A stretch of DNA of 49,244 bases, taken from Paracoccaceae bacterium. Its GTDB lineage: Bacteria; Pseudomonadota; Alphaproteobacteria; Rhodobacterales; Rhodobacteraceae. The number at the start of each line of letters is the position of its first letter. Positions within the stretch are counted from its first letter, which is position 1. Shown here piece by piece: positions 17,820-26,940 of the stretch. Made by a program: the position numbers and the translations under genes. The stretch covers positions 1 through 49,244 of the forward strand of contig JAPOTI010000078.1 in assembly GCA_026709265.1 (NCBI GenBank), written 5' to 3'. The notes beneath the pieces are model-generated. The model saw only the letters and a list, made by a program, of their open reading frames with translations, ran no database searches and was not told where the DNA came from.

Positions 17820-19080
17820 TCTGAGTTTTGCCCTGAGAACTTGTCAACGCAATCCTGCCTTGACAGAGCTTGAGGGCATCCTTCCCAAAAACCTCCCTGC
17901 GCCAACCCCTTAATGGGCGGGCGTGGGAGTCTCCTGCAGCGATCGCTTGAAGGTCAGAGCTGGTCGCAATCAATTTCCCGCTGATTTTCAGTTCCCGTGC
18001 TCTGACATTGAGCAATGCGCGCAACAGGTCGGTATCCTGTTTCGCCGTCGGTGCCTTCTGAATCATGTCATCGATAGCACCCGCTTTCGCCCGTTCACGA
18101 CCCGCTGCCACGGCTTTTATGATCGCCGCACTCACCTGTGGCCAGTGGCGTGTTTTCTTGATGAATCGAAGTCGGGTGAATTCCTCGGGATGAGTTGGCA
18201 GGGTTTGAGCAATTTCGTGAACGGCTTCATCGCTCATGACCCATCGTCGTGGAATATCCCACTTTTGGGCCAACTCCTCTCGAACCTTGGCAACCTCTCT
18301 GAGAATCGCCAGAGATATCGGTGAACCCTTGCGATTCTTGAGACGTTGCCAGGCGTCTTTGGGATCAGTCAGATATGTCGCGGGATCACTCAGGATAGCC
18401 GTTTCCTCCTCGATCCATGAAAAACGTTCGGTCTGGTGAAGCCGTCGCTCCAGTTCAACAAAGACATGTCGTAAATGATCAACGTCAGAAGCTGCATATT
18501 CCAACTGCCGATCTGTCAGCGGACGCCGCGCCCAGTCCGTCATTTGTGATGACCGTCCCAACTTGATTCCTGTCAATTTGCTGACCACCTGTTCGTAGCT
18601 GATCTGTTCACCTAAGCCACAGGCCAGAGCGGCAATCTGCGTGTCAAAGACCGGTTTGGGCAAGACACCAAGTTTAAACAGGAACAGTTCCATATCCTGC
18701 CGAGCCGCATGAAAAACCTTGATCAGATCCGAATCGGCAAAAATCTCTCTTAGCGGTTCGAGATCGAGCGTCGGAGACAGCGTGTCAAAGAGAGCGATTT
18801 CCTCGCTGCAATTGTCGGAAAGTACGGCCATTTGCAGGAGACAAAGTTTAGGAAAATAAGTCTTCTCGCGAACAAATTCGGTGTCAATGGCGACAAATCG
18901 GCTGTTACGCGCCATTTCGCAGAAACGCTTGAGGTCAGCCGTTGTCGTATAGGTGCGCAACTTGGCCAAAGGGACTCCAGTGCAATTGTCTTTATCAATC
19001 TGGGCACACTGTTGCAGCGGGGTGAGGCTAACAGGTTTGCTGTGATTTACAACCTTCACCAGATTCTGCAAAATATTCAT
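17773..19080 (-). CDS. rnd: Ribonuclease D
   Basis: 435 residues. 3'-to-5' exoribonuclease active in tRNA 3' maturation. DEDD exonuclease motifs: AIDTEFVREKTY (Exo I), FHAARQDMELF (Exo II) and YAASDVDHL (Exo III), followed by one or two HRDC domains (about 245-325 and beyond). The first 42 residues before LRTYTTTADL are an extension compared with typical RNase D, so a later non-ATG start is possible. Divergent from dtd; its end overlaps the lipoprotein gene by 47 bases. Confidence 0.93.
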   Translation of the reverse strand: MNILQNLVKVVNHSKPVSLTPLQQCAQIDKDNCTGVPLAKLRTYTTTADLKRFCEMARNSRFVAIDTEFVREKTYFPKLCLLQMAVLSDNCSEEIALFDTLSPTLDLEPLREIFADSDLIKVFHAARQDMELFLFKLGVLPKPVFDTQIAALACGLGEQISYEQVVSKLTGIKLGRSSQMTDWARRPLTDRQLEYAASDVDHLRHVFVELERRLHQTERFSWIEEETAILSDPATYLTDPKDAWQRLKNRKGSPISLAILREVAKVREELAQKWDIPRRWVMSDEAVHEIAQTLPTHPEEFTRLRFIKKTRHWPQVSAAIIKAVAAGRERAKAGAIDDMIQKAPTAKQDTDLLRALLNVRARELKISGKLIATSSDLQAIAAGDSHARPLRGWRREVFGKDALKLCQGRIALTSSQGKTQIISVPKRSLRGSPAR

Positions 19081-19195
19081 ATGCCCTGATTGGTGGTCAT
19101 GTGAGATGGCAGAGCCAATAATTTGAAATGAGAATGCACCTGTTGTGTCTTCGACAACAGGTCATTCCATGAATACGGACAACGAAAGGTTACCA

Positions 19196-19630
19196 ATGCG
19201 TGTATTGTTGCAGCGGGTTTCATCAGCCGAGGTAAAGGTGGATGGACAGGTCACGGGTCGTATCGATAGCGGATTGGTTGTTTTCTTTTGTGCAATGAAC
19301 GGTGACGACTGCACAGATGTTGGTCCGTTGGTCAAAAAGATCATCAACTTGCGTATCTTTCAGGATGTGCATGGCAAGATGAATCTGTCGCTTGCAAAAA
19401 CGGGTGGCAGTGTCCTTGTTGTCAGCCAGTTCACACTCGCTGCGGACACGAGTCGTGGGCATCGTCCGGGTTTTTCTGCTGCCGCTGGATCGGAAATAGG
19501 TGAAGCTCTTTACATGGAATTTGCCAATGAATTGCGCCAATACTGCCATGTCGAAACGGGTGTTTTTGGTGCCGATATGAAAGTTTCGCTGACGAATGAT
19601 GGTCCGGTGACAATCTGGCTCGAGCGCTAA
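19196..19630 (+). CDS. dtd: D-aminoacyl-tRNA deacylase
   Basis: 144 residues from [13 protein letters not shown]. Hydrolyses D-amino acids (and glycine on tRNA-Ala) off mischarged tRNA. Family motifs are complete: [17 protein letters not shown] and the cross-subunit Gly-cisPro motif in NDGPVT. The start at 19196 has GAAAGG just upstream; in-frame ATGs further up give unconserved residues. Divergent from the tRNA-processing gene rnd, with about 115 bases between them. Confidence 0.95.
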   Translation: MRVLLQRVSSAEVKVDGQVTGRIDSGLVVFFCAMNGDDCTDVGPLVKKIINLRIFQDVHGKMNLSLAKTGGSVLVVSQFTLAADTSRGHRPGFSAAAGSEIGEALYMEFANELRQYCHVETGVFGADMKVSLTNDGPVTIWLER

Positions 19631-19819
19631 CAGTCAAGGCAGGGAATGTTGTGCCGGCATATCGAAATTGGTTCCGCCGGTGCCCTTACCACATTGCTAT
19701 GAATGATCGGCAATCAACCATATTTGTCCTTCGTGGTGAAACAATCACGATGATTAACCATGCTGATCACGCATACCGGTCTCCAGTTGCGCAATGACAC
19801 CCGGTTGGTTTCGGAAGTG

Positions 19820-19894
19820 TGGCTCCGGCGGCAGGATTCGAACCTGCGACCAATTGATTAACAGTCAACTGCTCTACCGCTGAGCTACGCCGGA
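19820..19894 (-). tRNA. tRNA-Asn (anticodon GTT)
   Basis: 75 bases including encoded CCA. Acceptor TCCGGCG pairs with CGCCGGA, D-arm GCTCAGCGGTAGAGC, anticodon stem GTTGA/TCAAT with loop CTGTTAA (anticodon GTT), T-arm GCAGG TTCGAAT CCTGC, discriminator G. All stems pair. Confidence 0.96.
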
Positions 19895-20021
19895 CCAAGG
19901 CGACTGCTTAACGATTTTCTGACCCATTGTCTAATCCATGGGATATTCGTCAGCGATATATTTGCCAGCAGTGCGCGAGACGATATGCCGATTCGACACA
20001 ATCAACGAAACTGGCTCTCTG

Positions 20022-20978
20022 CTAGCTCTCATTCCTGCTCCATGTCCAATCGGTGGCACAAATATTCTTGTCTTCGGCGGCCTGCACCTGGTCCCTGTCT
20101 TTCAAGTCAAGGAGATGGGCCAAAATATTGCGCATGCCAAGTGGAATGACGTGTGCAGGCGCGGCAGGGTAGATCCGGAATGCCAATTCCTGCGCTGACT
20201 TGGGAGATTCCTCGAGCAAAGTTAGAATTTGCCCTTCTCGTTTGAGGCGATGGGCAATTCGTTCATCCAATAGGATTTGAGGATCAGATACGATCTCACC
20301 GTGTCCGGGAAAAAATCTTGCCACCTTGTAAGCCTTCAAACGATGAAGAGAGGCCATATATCTGGTCATGTCGCCGTGCGGTGGGGAGATAAATGTTGTT
20401 GACCAACCCATCACATGGTCACCCGAAAAAATTCCGTTTCCCTCCTTCCAGGCCAGACATATATGATCGTCCAGATGTCCAGGCGTCCATATGGTTTCCA
20501 GGCACCAGCTTTCTCCTTGAATGATCTCACCATCTTCAAGATATTTGTCCGCTATGAAGGATTTGTCGATCCCCTCGCCCCCTTTGAAAGACTGTAACAA
20601 GCCACCGGGTGCGACTCGACGGGATTGGTGTCGCGCGAATGCATAAATTTGTGTATTCGTGATCTGAGCCAGTCTGGGTGCGAGTCCGGCATGGTCAATA
20701 TGGGCATGAGTCACAAAAATCCCGTGGACTCGCTGATCACCAACAACGTCAAGGATAGCGCGCAGATGTTGTGAGTCATCAGGTCCAGGATCAATGATGG
20801 CAATATCAGACTTGCCGAGGAGGTAAGTGTTGGTACCGGTGAACGTCATAACGGATGCGTTCCCAGCCCGGACTCGACGCAGCATAGGGTGCAAAGATCC
20901 CGTCAGTTGACCCGATATGGCCCCCTCTTTCGCAACGCGTTGTGCCAAGTTTCTTACCTCCTTCGACAGTGTTTCCAT
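20022..20978 (-). CDS. Metallo-beta-lactamase-fold hydrolase, LACTB2-like
   Basis: 318 residues from METLSKEV; a start at 21077 would add 33. The MBL domain has FTGTNTYLLG, the metal site THAHIDHAG, WTPGHLDDHICL, FSGDHVMGWSTT and PGHGE. A C-terminal winged-helix segment (about 240-300) is like that of the endoribonuclease LACTB2. Some relatives cleave RNA, but the substrate cannot be inferred here. It is divergent from the histidine kinase gene. Confidence 0.85.
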   Translation of the reverse strand: METLSKEVRNLAQRVAKEGAISGQLTGSLHPMLRRVRAGNASVMTFTGTNTYLLGKSDIAIIDPGPDDSQHLRAILDVVGDQRVHGIFVTHAHIDHAGLAPRLAQITNTQIYAFARHQSRRVAPGGLLQSFKGGEGIDKSFIADKYLEDGEIIQGESWCLETIWTPGHLDDHICLAWKEGNGIFSGDHVMGWSTTFISPPHGDMTRYMASLHRLKAYKVARFFPGHGEIVSDPQILLDERIAHRLKREGQILTLLEESPKSAQELAFRIYPAAPAHVIPLGMRNILAHLLDLKDRDQVQAAEDKNICATDWTWSRNES

Positions 20979-21357
20979 TGGCCCGTTCGCAACGAAGAGT
21001 TCAGCCAGTTGACAGCTGCCACCCATCTCCCGCCATACCCATTCGCCAGTCAGCCTGGCCTGAACGCGATGAATCACACGGCGCGACAGTCACCTCTGGT
21101 CTGTTGTCTGGCTTCACTGTGTTGGATGGAACAGGATAGTACAGGACAGTTCTGTTCACGTGGAAGTAACAGAAAATTGTCAACAGGAAAATCAGACGGA
21201 TCAAGTTATTGTTGATTTTGCCCGCAACTTATGCAAGTTGGGGAAAATTCCTCGCCACATCACTTGTCTTATGGGAACTGCTGATAAAAGCGACATTTTG
21301 CTGCAGTCATCAGATCAAAACACTGCTGACGGAATTTTGCATTGGTTGCGGTTTTCA

Positions 21358-22704
21358 ATGCTGAATCGACTGTTGAAAGCCGCTTTCCCCAAAGGGCTGC
21401 GCGGCCGCGCGATACTGATCTTTCTTTTCCCGGTGATCATGATTCAGCTGGTGATCGCCGGTGTCATTGTCCAACGACATCATGATCGCGTCACACGCCA
21501 GATGGTTGCGAATGTAGAACCGGAAATTCGCCTGGTGCTCTCGAGAATTAACTCTGCCGCAAACATCAATGAAGCCATGGATTTGATTACTCCCGTCACC
21601 GTGCCAGGGAGGCTTCAAGTCGTGATTTTAGATGACAATGAGGGAACAACAAATGATCGGCGATTGTTTTACGACCTATCGGGTGCTGTCATCATCGATG
21701 CCATTCGGCAGGCCATTCCCAGCATTAAATCTGTTGACCTGTTTGCCGATGACGGTGATCGAGTCATTATTTTGGCCAACACGACTCTGGGTGACGTGAG
21801 TATCGGGTTACTCCGTTCTTCTGTCGCGCCATCCAATCCGCATCAGTTGCTGTTCCTGATGTTGATTTCTGGCATTTTCTGGACAGCAATTGCCTTCGCT
21901 TTCCTGCGCAATCAGCTGAAACCAATTATTCGTCTTGCCCATGCATCGCGCGCTTTTGGCCGGGGTAAATATATTGAATTGTCACCGGCTGGGGCAACCG
22001 AGGTCCGCGAGGCGACCCGTGCCTTTATTGATATGCGAAAGCGTATTGAGTCCCACCTGGAACAAAGAACACAAATGCTCTCAAGCATCAGCCATGATCT
22101 CAAGACACCTCTTGCGCGACTGCGTGTGGGTCTGGAGCTGCTTCCGCAATCACCAGAAACGACCGAACTGATTGCTGATGTCCATCATATGACGCTGATG
22201 GTGCAGGAATTTATTGAATTCAGCCAGCATCAGAGGCTCGAGAGCATCACGGAGATTGACGTGCTCAAGCTCACAGATGAGATCTGCAGGGATTCGCATA
22301 TTCCGGGCAAGGAGTTATCATTGGTTATTGATAAGAGCGTGAAATCAGGAGCGACTGTCAATATCCGCCCAGTTAGCACGCGTCGGGCGTTGCAGAACCT
22401 GATTCAAAATGCATTTGATCATGCAGATATGGTGCGTTTGACGGTCAATATATCGCGCGAGACGCTTAACCTGATTGTTGAGGATGATGGGCCGGGAATC
22501 CCTGTCGAATCCCACGAATTGGCGCTTCGTCCATTTACGCGCCTCGATACAGCGAGAAATCTCAGTCAAAGCAGTGGGGTCGGGCTTGGCCTTGCGATTG
22601 CCGAGGATATCGCAATCCGCCAAGGCGGCAAGCTTGATCTGGGTGAAAGCAAAAGCCTAGGCGGACTCAGGGCAACGGTTTCTTTGCCTGCACTCGGCGA
22701 GTGA
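21358..22704 (+). CDS. EnvZ-like sensor histidine kinase
   Basis: 448 residues from MLNRLLKAAFPKGL; the longer frame upstream (from 21160) is not family-like. TM1 at about 17-38 (IFLFPVIMIQLVIAGVI), a periplasmic domain of about 120 residues, TM2 at about 164-182 (FLMLISGIFWTAIAFAFL), HAMP, then HisKA with the phospho-acceptor His246 in SISHDLKTPLARL. The HATPase domain has N-box NLIQNAFDHAD, G1 VEDDGPGIP and G2 SSGVGLGLAI. Inner-membrane osmosensing-type kinase. No response-regulator gene lies next to it, unlike the usual ompR-envZ pair. Confidence 0.92.
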   Translation: MLNRLLKAAFPKGLRGRAILIFLFPVIMIQLVIAGVIVQRHHDRVTRQMVANVEPEIRLVLSRINSAANINEAMDLITPVTVPGRLQVVILDDNEGTTNDRRLFYDLSGAVIIDAIRQAIPSIKSVDLFADDGDRVIILANTTLGDVSIGLLRSSVAPSNPHQLLFLMLISGIFWTAIAFAFLRNQLKPIIRLAHASRAFGRGKYIELSPAGATEVREATRAFIDMRKRIESHLEQRTQMLSSISHDLKTPLARLRVGLELLPQSPETTELIADVHHMTLMVQEFIEFSQHQRLESITEIDVLKLTDEICRDSHIPGKELSLVIDKSVKSGATVNIRPVSTRRALQNLIQNAFDHADMVRLTVNISRETLNLIVEDDGPGIPVESHELALRPFTRLDTARNLSQSSGVGLGLAIAEDIAIRQGGKLDLGESKSLGGLRATVSLPALGE

Positions 22705-22757
22705 TGATGCCAGTTCAATGATCTTGCAAATCTTGGTCATTATCACTCAACTGAAAT

Positions 22758-22833
22758 TGGTAGGCCCGGAGGGATTTGAACCCCCAACCAAAGCGTTATG
22801 AGCGCTCTGCTCTAACCATTGAGCTACGGGCCT
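22758..22833 (-). tRNA. tRNA with anticodon CAT (Ile2 or elongator Met)
   Basis: 76 bases including encoded CCA. Acceptor AGGCCCG pairs perfectly with CGGGCCT, anticodon stem GAGCG/CGCTT with loop CTCATAA, T-loop TTCAAAT. It lacks the initiator features. C4-G69 and C5-G68 in the acceptor stem are favoured by the lysidine enzyme TilS, which leans toward tRNA-Ile2 read as AUA, but an elongator tRNA-Met cannot be excluded. Confidence 0.93.
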
Positions 22834-22984
22834 CTTTTTCTTGATTAGACACAACCGAATCAGAGGTCAAACTGAGGACAATGCTCCTGTCTCTAGTCAG
22901 ATTGATCAGTGAGAGGTTCATTGACGAGAACAACTCCCCAATGGCTGCAATAAAGTCGGACAAATTCGGGTGACACGTTACGGA

Positions 22985-23404
22985 TCATTCAATAATTTCC
23001 AATTGGGAAAAGAAATAGGCGATTTCAACAGCGGCTGTCTCGGGCCCGTCGGACCCATGAACGGAGTTTTCTGACAGGGACAGCGCAAATTCTCGTCGTA
23101 AGGTTCCTTCCGCAGCTTCCTGTGGATTGGTTGCGCCCATTACCTCACGATTGCGTCCAATCGCATTTTTACCTTGCAGAACCTGTACAACAACCGGTCC
23201 TGATGACATCGTCTTGCATAGCTCGGCAAAAAAGGGGCGTTCCTTATGAACCGCATAAAATCCTTCTGCCTGTTTTCGTGTCAGTTCCAGTCTTTTTTGT
23301 GCGATGATCCGTAAGCCGGATGCTTCCAGCTTTGCATTGATCTGTCCCGTGAGATTGCGTCGTACAGCATCAGGTTTAATCATTGAAAACGTTAATTCGG
23401 TCAT
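22985..23404 (-). CDS. ndk: Nucleoside diphosphate kinase
   Basis: 139 residues from [14 protein letters not shown]. Transfers the gamma phosphate between nucleoside triphosphates and diphosphates. The catalytic His is in NSVHGSDG, with [17 protein letters not shown] before it; full length. The start at 23404 fits the family. A longer frame exists upstream but is not conserved, and the Shine-Dalgarno before 23404 is poor. Confidence 0.95.
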   Translation of the reverse strand: MTELTFSMIKPDAVRRNLTGQINAKLEASGLRIIAQKRLELTRKQAEGFYAVHKERPFFAELCKTMSSGPVVVQVLQGKNAIGRNREVMGATNPQEAAEGTLRREFALSLSENSVHGSDGPETAAVEIAYFFSQLEIIE

Positions 23405-23502
23405 ATGTTGGTCTCGCGCGATTACATGTTGCCTGCTATTGCCACATGTGACCATATGCGTTTGATGCAGAATTTCAAGCATTCGATGACGTTGACCGAA
23501 TC

Positions 23503-23523
23503 GGCGCGAAGCTGCAAATGTGG
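23503..23523. repeat. 21-bp inverted repeat, left arm
   Basis: GGCGCGAAGCTG onward, ending CAAATGTGG; exact reverse complement of 24150-24170. Similarity extends outward imperfectly (CGAATC versus TGAATG). Confidence 0.85.
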
Positions 23524-23957
23524 GCATGTTTTGCGGTACTCTGCACGAAGTCTTTCAAAAGGCGTATTTTTTGGCCCTTGAGGCAACATCGCGATAATAC
23601 CCCGAGGTAGCGGGCAGACATTTATGACGGTTGGATCAAGCGTTGATGACAGATGCAAAAGGACATGAGGGCAGCTGACACTCACGATGCATGTCAACAA
23701 CCATTATAATTGACTCATTCTCGCCGCCAATTTCATCGTCACCACGCGAGTTGTGAATGATGATCCAGCTATGTTTTCATCTTTACTGAAAATTATCTCC
23801 CCCGTATCTGGGTGATGCAGGCAAGTGTGGGCAGTGACTCCAACCCAATATTGATGTCGAAACCGCCACAGACAACTGACAGTTGATTTTACCGTTAGCT
23901 CGTGATTACACTCACCCGGGTCGTCACGTCCCCTCTGCTGTTCGGCGCGAGTCGAGG

Positions 23958-23991
23958 TCCGATCAACTGTGGTGTGTCAATCAACCTACGA
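23958..23991. repeat. Block shared with 38218-38250
   Basis: TCCGATCAACTGTGG to CAACCTACGA matches TCCGACAATTGTGG to CAACCTGCGA at 38218-38250, with about five substitutions and a one-base gap in 34 columns, same orientation. Flanks differ on both sides. Weaker relatives lie at about 34735-34762 and 36829-36855. Confidence 0.65.
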
Positions 23992-24149
23992 ATTTCCAAC
24001 AAACAGTCGATTTCTCATGCCAGATTCCAGGCCGCGGTGACAAACAATATGAAATTTTCCATGGACCCTCCCATGCCGTGAAAAATTCCTTGAACCTCAA
24101 CACAGACACGCCAAGACCCCATTTGTATGCTTTGGGCTCATCTCGTTGG

Positions 24150-24170
24150 CCACATTTGCAGCTTCGCGCC
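24150..24170. repeat. 21-bp inverted repeat, right arm
   Basis: CCACATTTGCAG onward, ending CTTCGCGCC; exact reverse complement of 23503-23523, 668 bases from end to end of the pair. Confidence 0.85.
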
Positions 24171-24254
24171 CATTCAGCCAAGTTGCGCCGCGTCGTTTTT
24201 GAGCGAGTCATATGTAAATGTTGAATTTGTCGATGACAGTCCCACATCACAAGA

Positions 24255-24839
24255 ATGGATAACTTCGATTATTTGCGGCTGACATATCTGCTCATTTTGG
24301 CACTTGCAGTCAGTGGACTGATTTATACGCAATTCCACAATCGTCTCAGTGAGGCCTTGCGGGTCACCGTGACATGGGTCATGATTTTTTTTGGCCTCAT
24401 TGCCGGTTACGGATTATGGGAGGACTTCCGAGGCGAAGTCACGCCTCAATTCATGTCGACCGCGGGCGTTGAATCGGTTGCTCTGCAACGCCAGGCCGAT
24501 GGACACTTTTATGCATTGTTACAGGTGAATGGACATACCACACGATTCTTGTTGGATACGGGAGCAAGCGGCATTGTGCTCACCCGGCAGGATGCCCGTG
24601 CCGCCGGGATCAATCCAGACTCGCTTCGTTATATAGGTATTGCCCGTACTGCCAATGGAAGAGTCCGAACCGCGCCAATCCGGATTGATGAGCTGCGCTT
24701 TGGTGATTTGATCAACCGCAACGTGCCCGCGACGGTCAATGAAGGAGATCTCCACATCTCGCTGCTCGGTCAGTCCTATTTATCGCAATTCGGGGAAGTC
24801 ACCATCAGGGACCATGTCCTGACGCTAACCACCAACTGA
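24255..24839 (+). CDS. Membrane-anchored retropepsin-like aspartic protease (TIGR02281)
   Basis: 194 residues. Two N-terminal hydrophobic segments (about 9-26 and 36-54) anchor it in the inner membrane, leaving the protease domain outside. The single catalytic motif LLDTGASGIVLT (Asp101) and the later hydrophobic ISLLGQSYLSQF are those of the clan AA, TIGR02281 family, which works as a dimer. Substrate unknown. The gene overlaps holC by 15 bases, tail to tail. Confidence 0.88.
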   Translation: MDNFDYLRLTYLLILALAVSGLIYTQFHNRLSEALRVTVTWVMIFFGLIAGYGLWEDFRGEVTPQFMSTAGVESVALQRQADGHFYALLQVNGHTTRFLLDTGASGIVLTRQDARAAGINPDSLRYIGIARTANGRVRTAPIRIDELRFGDLINRNVPATVNEGDLHISLLGQSYLSQFGEVTIRDHVLTLTTN

Positions 24840-25352
24840 GGAATTCTCCGGTGATGGACGGCTAGCGGCCGTGACGTCATCTGTTGATGGATAGTTCTTT
24901 TGTGCCTGGCAGTTCCATTTGCCATTTTCAAATGCCCAATATTGCAGCCGCGTGCCGGCCTTTGACAAACGTGACCATTGCGCACGCGAGTTCTCCACCT
25001 CACTTTCATGGTCAATCGCACAGACGATGGACACGCGTTGGTACTGCGCGGCCGCATCATCTTTGACTCTTGCGCCGTCAAAAAGGATCAGCGATTCGGC
25101 AATCGATTCGATGTTCTCATCGGTTGTCAGTAAAATTGACTGATCCTCATCAAACTCGCCCCCGGCAACCGCATGCGGCAGGAAACTCTCGGGTGGATGC
25201 GTCCATAACTGGCGATCGAGGGAATCGATCGCGGAGTCTGAGCCTGCCCGGACAATTGTTCTCCATCCCGCTTCCCGCGATCGCACGAGGAGCCGACGAA
25301 TATGTTCAAATGACTGATCGCTTTTCACCAGGTAGAAGAAAACCTCGGTCAT
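24825..25352 (-). CDS. holC: DNA polymerase III chi subunit
   Basis: 175 residues. The chi subunit links the clamp loader to SSB. Recognised by the N terminus TEVFFYLV, the LLVRSREAGWRTIV core, SFLPHAVAGG and QSILLTTDE, typical of HolC. The C terminus has a tail of about 45 residues after the usual end. The start overlaps the pepA stop by four bases, as in other alphaproteobacteria where pepA-holC form a unit. Confidence 0.9.
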   Translation of the reverse strand: MTEVFFYLVKSDQSFEHIRRLLVRSREAGWRTIVRAGSDSAIDSLDRQLWTHPPESFLPHAVAGGEFDEDQSILLTTDENIESIAESLILFDGARVKDDAAAQYQRVSIVCAIDHESEVENSRAQWSRLSKAGTRLQYWAFENGKWNCQAQKNYPSTDDVTAASRPSPENSSVGG

Positions 25353-26818
25353 GAAATCTCGAATTTTCTCTGAATCAATCGGTCAATTGTCCTGACGCCC
25401 CAACCCGTTGCCCCGGTCGGTGCGAGGTCAGATGCACTGCGTGAGGCAACCCCCGCGATGTCGAGATGAATCCAGTCTGTCGAAGGTTTGACGAAACGCT
25501 GCAAAAACTGTGCGGCGGTAATTGCGCCTGCATCCCGGCCACCGACATTCTTCATGTCGGCAATTCGGGATTTAAGCATCTTGTCGTACGCATCGTCCAG
25601 TGGCATCCGCCAGGCCCGCTCGCCTGCCTCGACAGCGGCTGTCATAAATTCCTTGCTGAATGATTCACTGTTACTGAACAACCCAGCAAATTCGGTTCCC
25701 AGGCTGACGATGATTGCCCCCGTCAATGTCGCCAGATCAATAATTCCGCCAGGAGAAAATTCCTGTTGTGCGTACCAGAGAAGATCTGCAAGGACGAGTC
25801 GTCCTTCGGCATCGGTGTTGATCACTTCGACGGTGTCGCCTTTGAGAGATCTCACGACATCACCAGGACGCTGCGCGGTCCCTCCTGGCATATTTTCGAC
25901 CAAGCCAACGATTCCAATGACATTTGCCGCCGCCTTCCGACAGGCGACAGCCTTCATCACCCCGGCAACCGTCGCCGCGCCAGCCATATCCATTGTCATT
26001 TGTTCCATTTTTGCTGCGGGTTTGAGCGAGATTCCACCCGTATCAAAGACGACACCTTTGCCAGCAAGAACCAAAGGGTCGCCATCACCCTTGAGCCATT
26101 TCAAGATTGCAACCCGCGATGGGCTGGCCGACCCCTGCCCTACGGCCAGCAAGGCCCGCATACCCAAGGACTGCAGATCGGATTCCTCAAGGATTTCGAC
26201 ATCCACACCATCCTGTGTGAGCTGACGAAGACGTGCTGCGAATTCCCCGGTTGTCAAAACATTCGCTGGCTCATCAACGAGCGTACGCGCCAGACAAACG
26301 CCAGCAGCAAGTGCTTTTTGTGGCTGATAACTTCTGCGGGCGGCTTCGGAGTCGGTGACAGCAATAGTTATTGTCTTCCTCTCATTGGTCTCGCTCTTTC
26401 CGGTCTTATGTGATGAGAAGCGATATGAGGCCAGTTCAGCGCCAAACGCGATGTCGAAAATGCGACGAATACCGCGCGCCAGAACCAGTATATCGTTATT
26501 TTGTGCCAGCCGTGCGATCTGACCTCCCGCCTTGTGCGCTTCCTTGACCTTTGCGTTGCGATCAAGCTTGAGGAGCAGGAGTGATCTGGCATTGAGTCCC
26601 GACGGAAACTTCAGTTCCATCGATTCGCCGGCCCGGAGTTTCATGAAAGCTTCACTTGACGCGGCACGTGTAACGGCACCATGCACCGCCTTGTCAATAG
26701 CCATTGCCGATGGCAAAAGAACACCGTCTGCGTTGGCACATAAGGCAATGATGCCCGTATGCTGCAGAGTGCCCTCAATCGTCAATTTCTTGAAGCGAAT
26801 TGGCGCCGTAAAAGCCAT
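25349..26818 (-). CDS. pepA: Leucyl aminopeptidase (M17)
   Basis: 489 residues. Hexameric two-metal aminopeptidase that releases N-terminal Leu and other residues; some homologues also bind DNA. The C-terminal catalytic domain has GKGVVFDTGGISLKP, DMAGAATVAGVM and the family signature NTDAEGRLVLADLL. Complete. It is divergent from lptF, with about 120 bases between them, and translationally coupled to holC downstream. Confidence 0.96.
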   Translation of the reverse strand: MAFTAPIRFKKLTIEGTLQHTGIIALCANADGVLLPSAMAIDKAVHGAVTRAASSEAFMKLRAGESMELKFPSGLNARSLLLLKLDRNAKVKEAHKAGGQIARLAQNNDILVLARGIRRIFDIAFGAELASYRFSSHKTGKSETNERKTITIAVTDSEAARRSYQPQKALAAGVCLARTLVDEPANVLTTGEFAARLRQLTQDGVDVEILEESDLQSLGMRALLAVGQGSASPSRVAILKWLKGDGDPLVLAGKGVVFDTGGISLKPAAKMEQMTMDMAGAATVAGVMKAVACRKAAANVIGIVGLVENMPGGTAQRPGDVVRSLKGDTVEVINTDAEGRLVLADLLWYAQQEFSPGGIIDLATLTGAIIVSLGTEFAGLFSNSESFSKEFMTAAVEAGERAWRMPLDDAYDKMLKSRIADMKNVGGRDAGAITAAQFLQRFVKPSTDWIHLDIAGVASRSASDLAPTGATGWGVRTIDRLIQRKFEIS

Positions 26819-26940
26819 TTGTTCACCTGTTCCTGTATCTGCAATTTATCCGTCCAGATTCCAAACTTTTGCTACTCATTTGTCGACTCATTTGCTAGAC
26901 CTTCAGCACATGTTCGATTTCCGGTCAAAGTTGGATTCTT

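Larger units (their letters stand above)
23405..24254. other. 850-bp gene-free gap with repeats
   Basis: No reading frame here resembles a known protein; the longest (23883-24224 plus, 23981-24250 minus) are unconvincing. It holds a perfect 21-bp inverted repeat (23503-23523 and 24150-24170) and, at 23958-23991, a block shared with 38218-38250 in the second island. It is probably the relic of a mobile element between two housekeeping genes. Confidence 0.6.

Noticed and set aside
23883-24224. Open frame of 113 codons in the 850-bp gap
   Set aside because: No recognisable motif, no good ribosome site, and it overlaps an equally long opposite frame; it also contains the repeat blocks.
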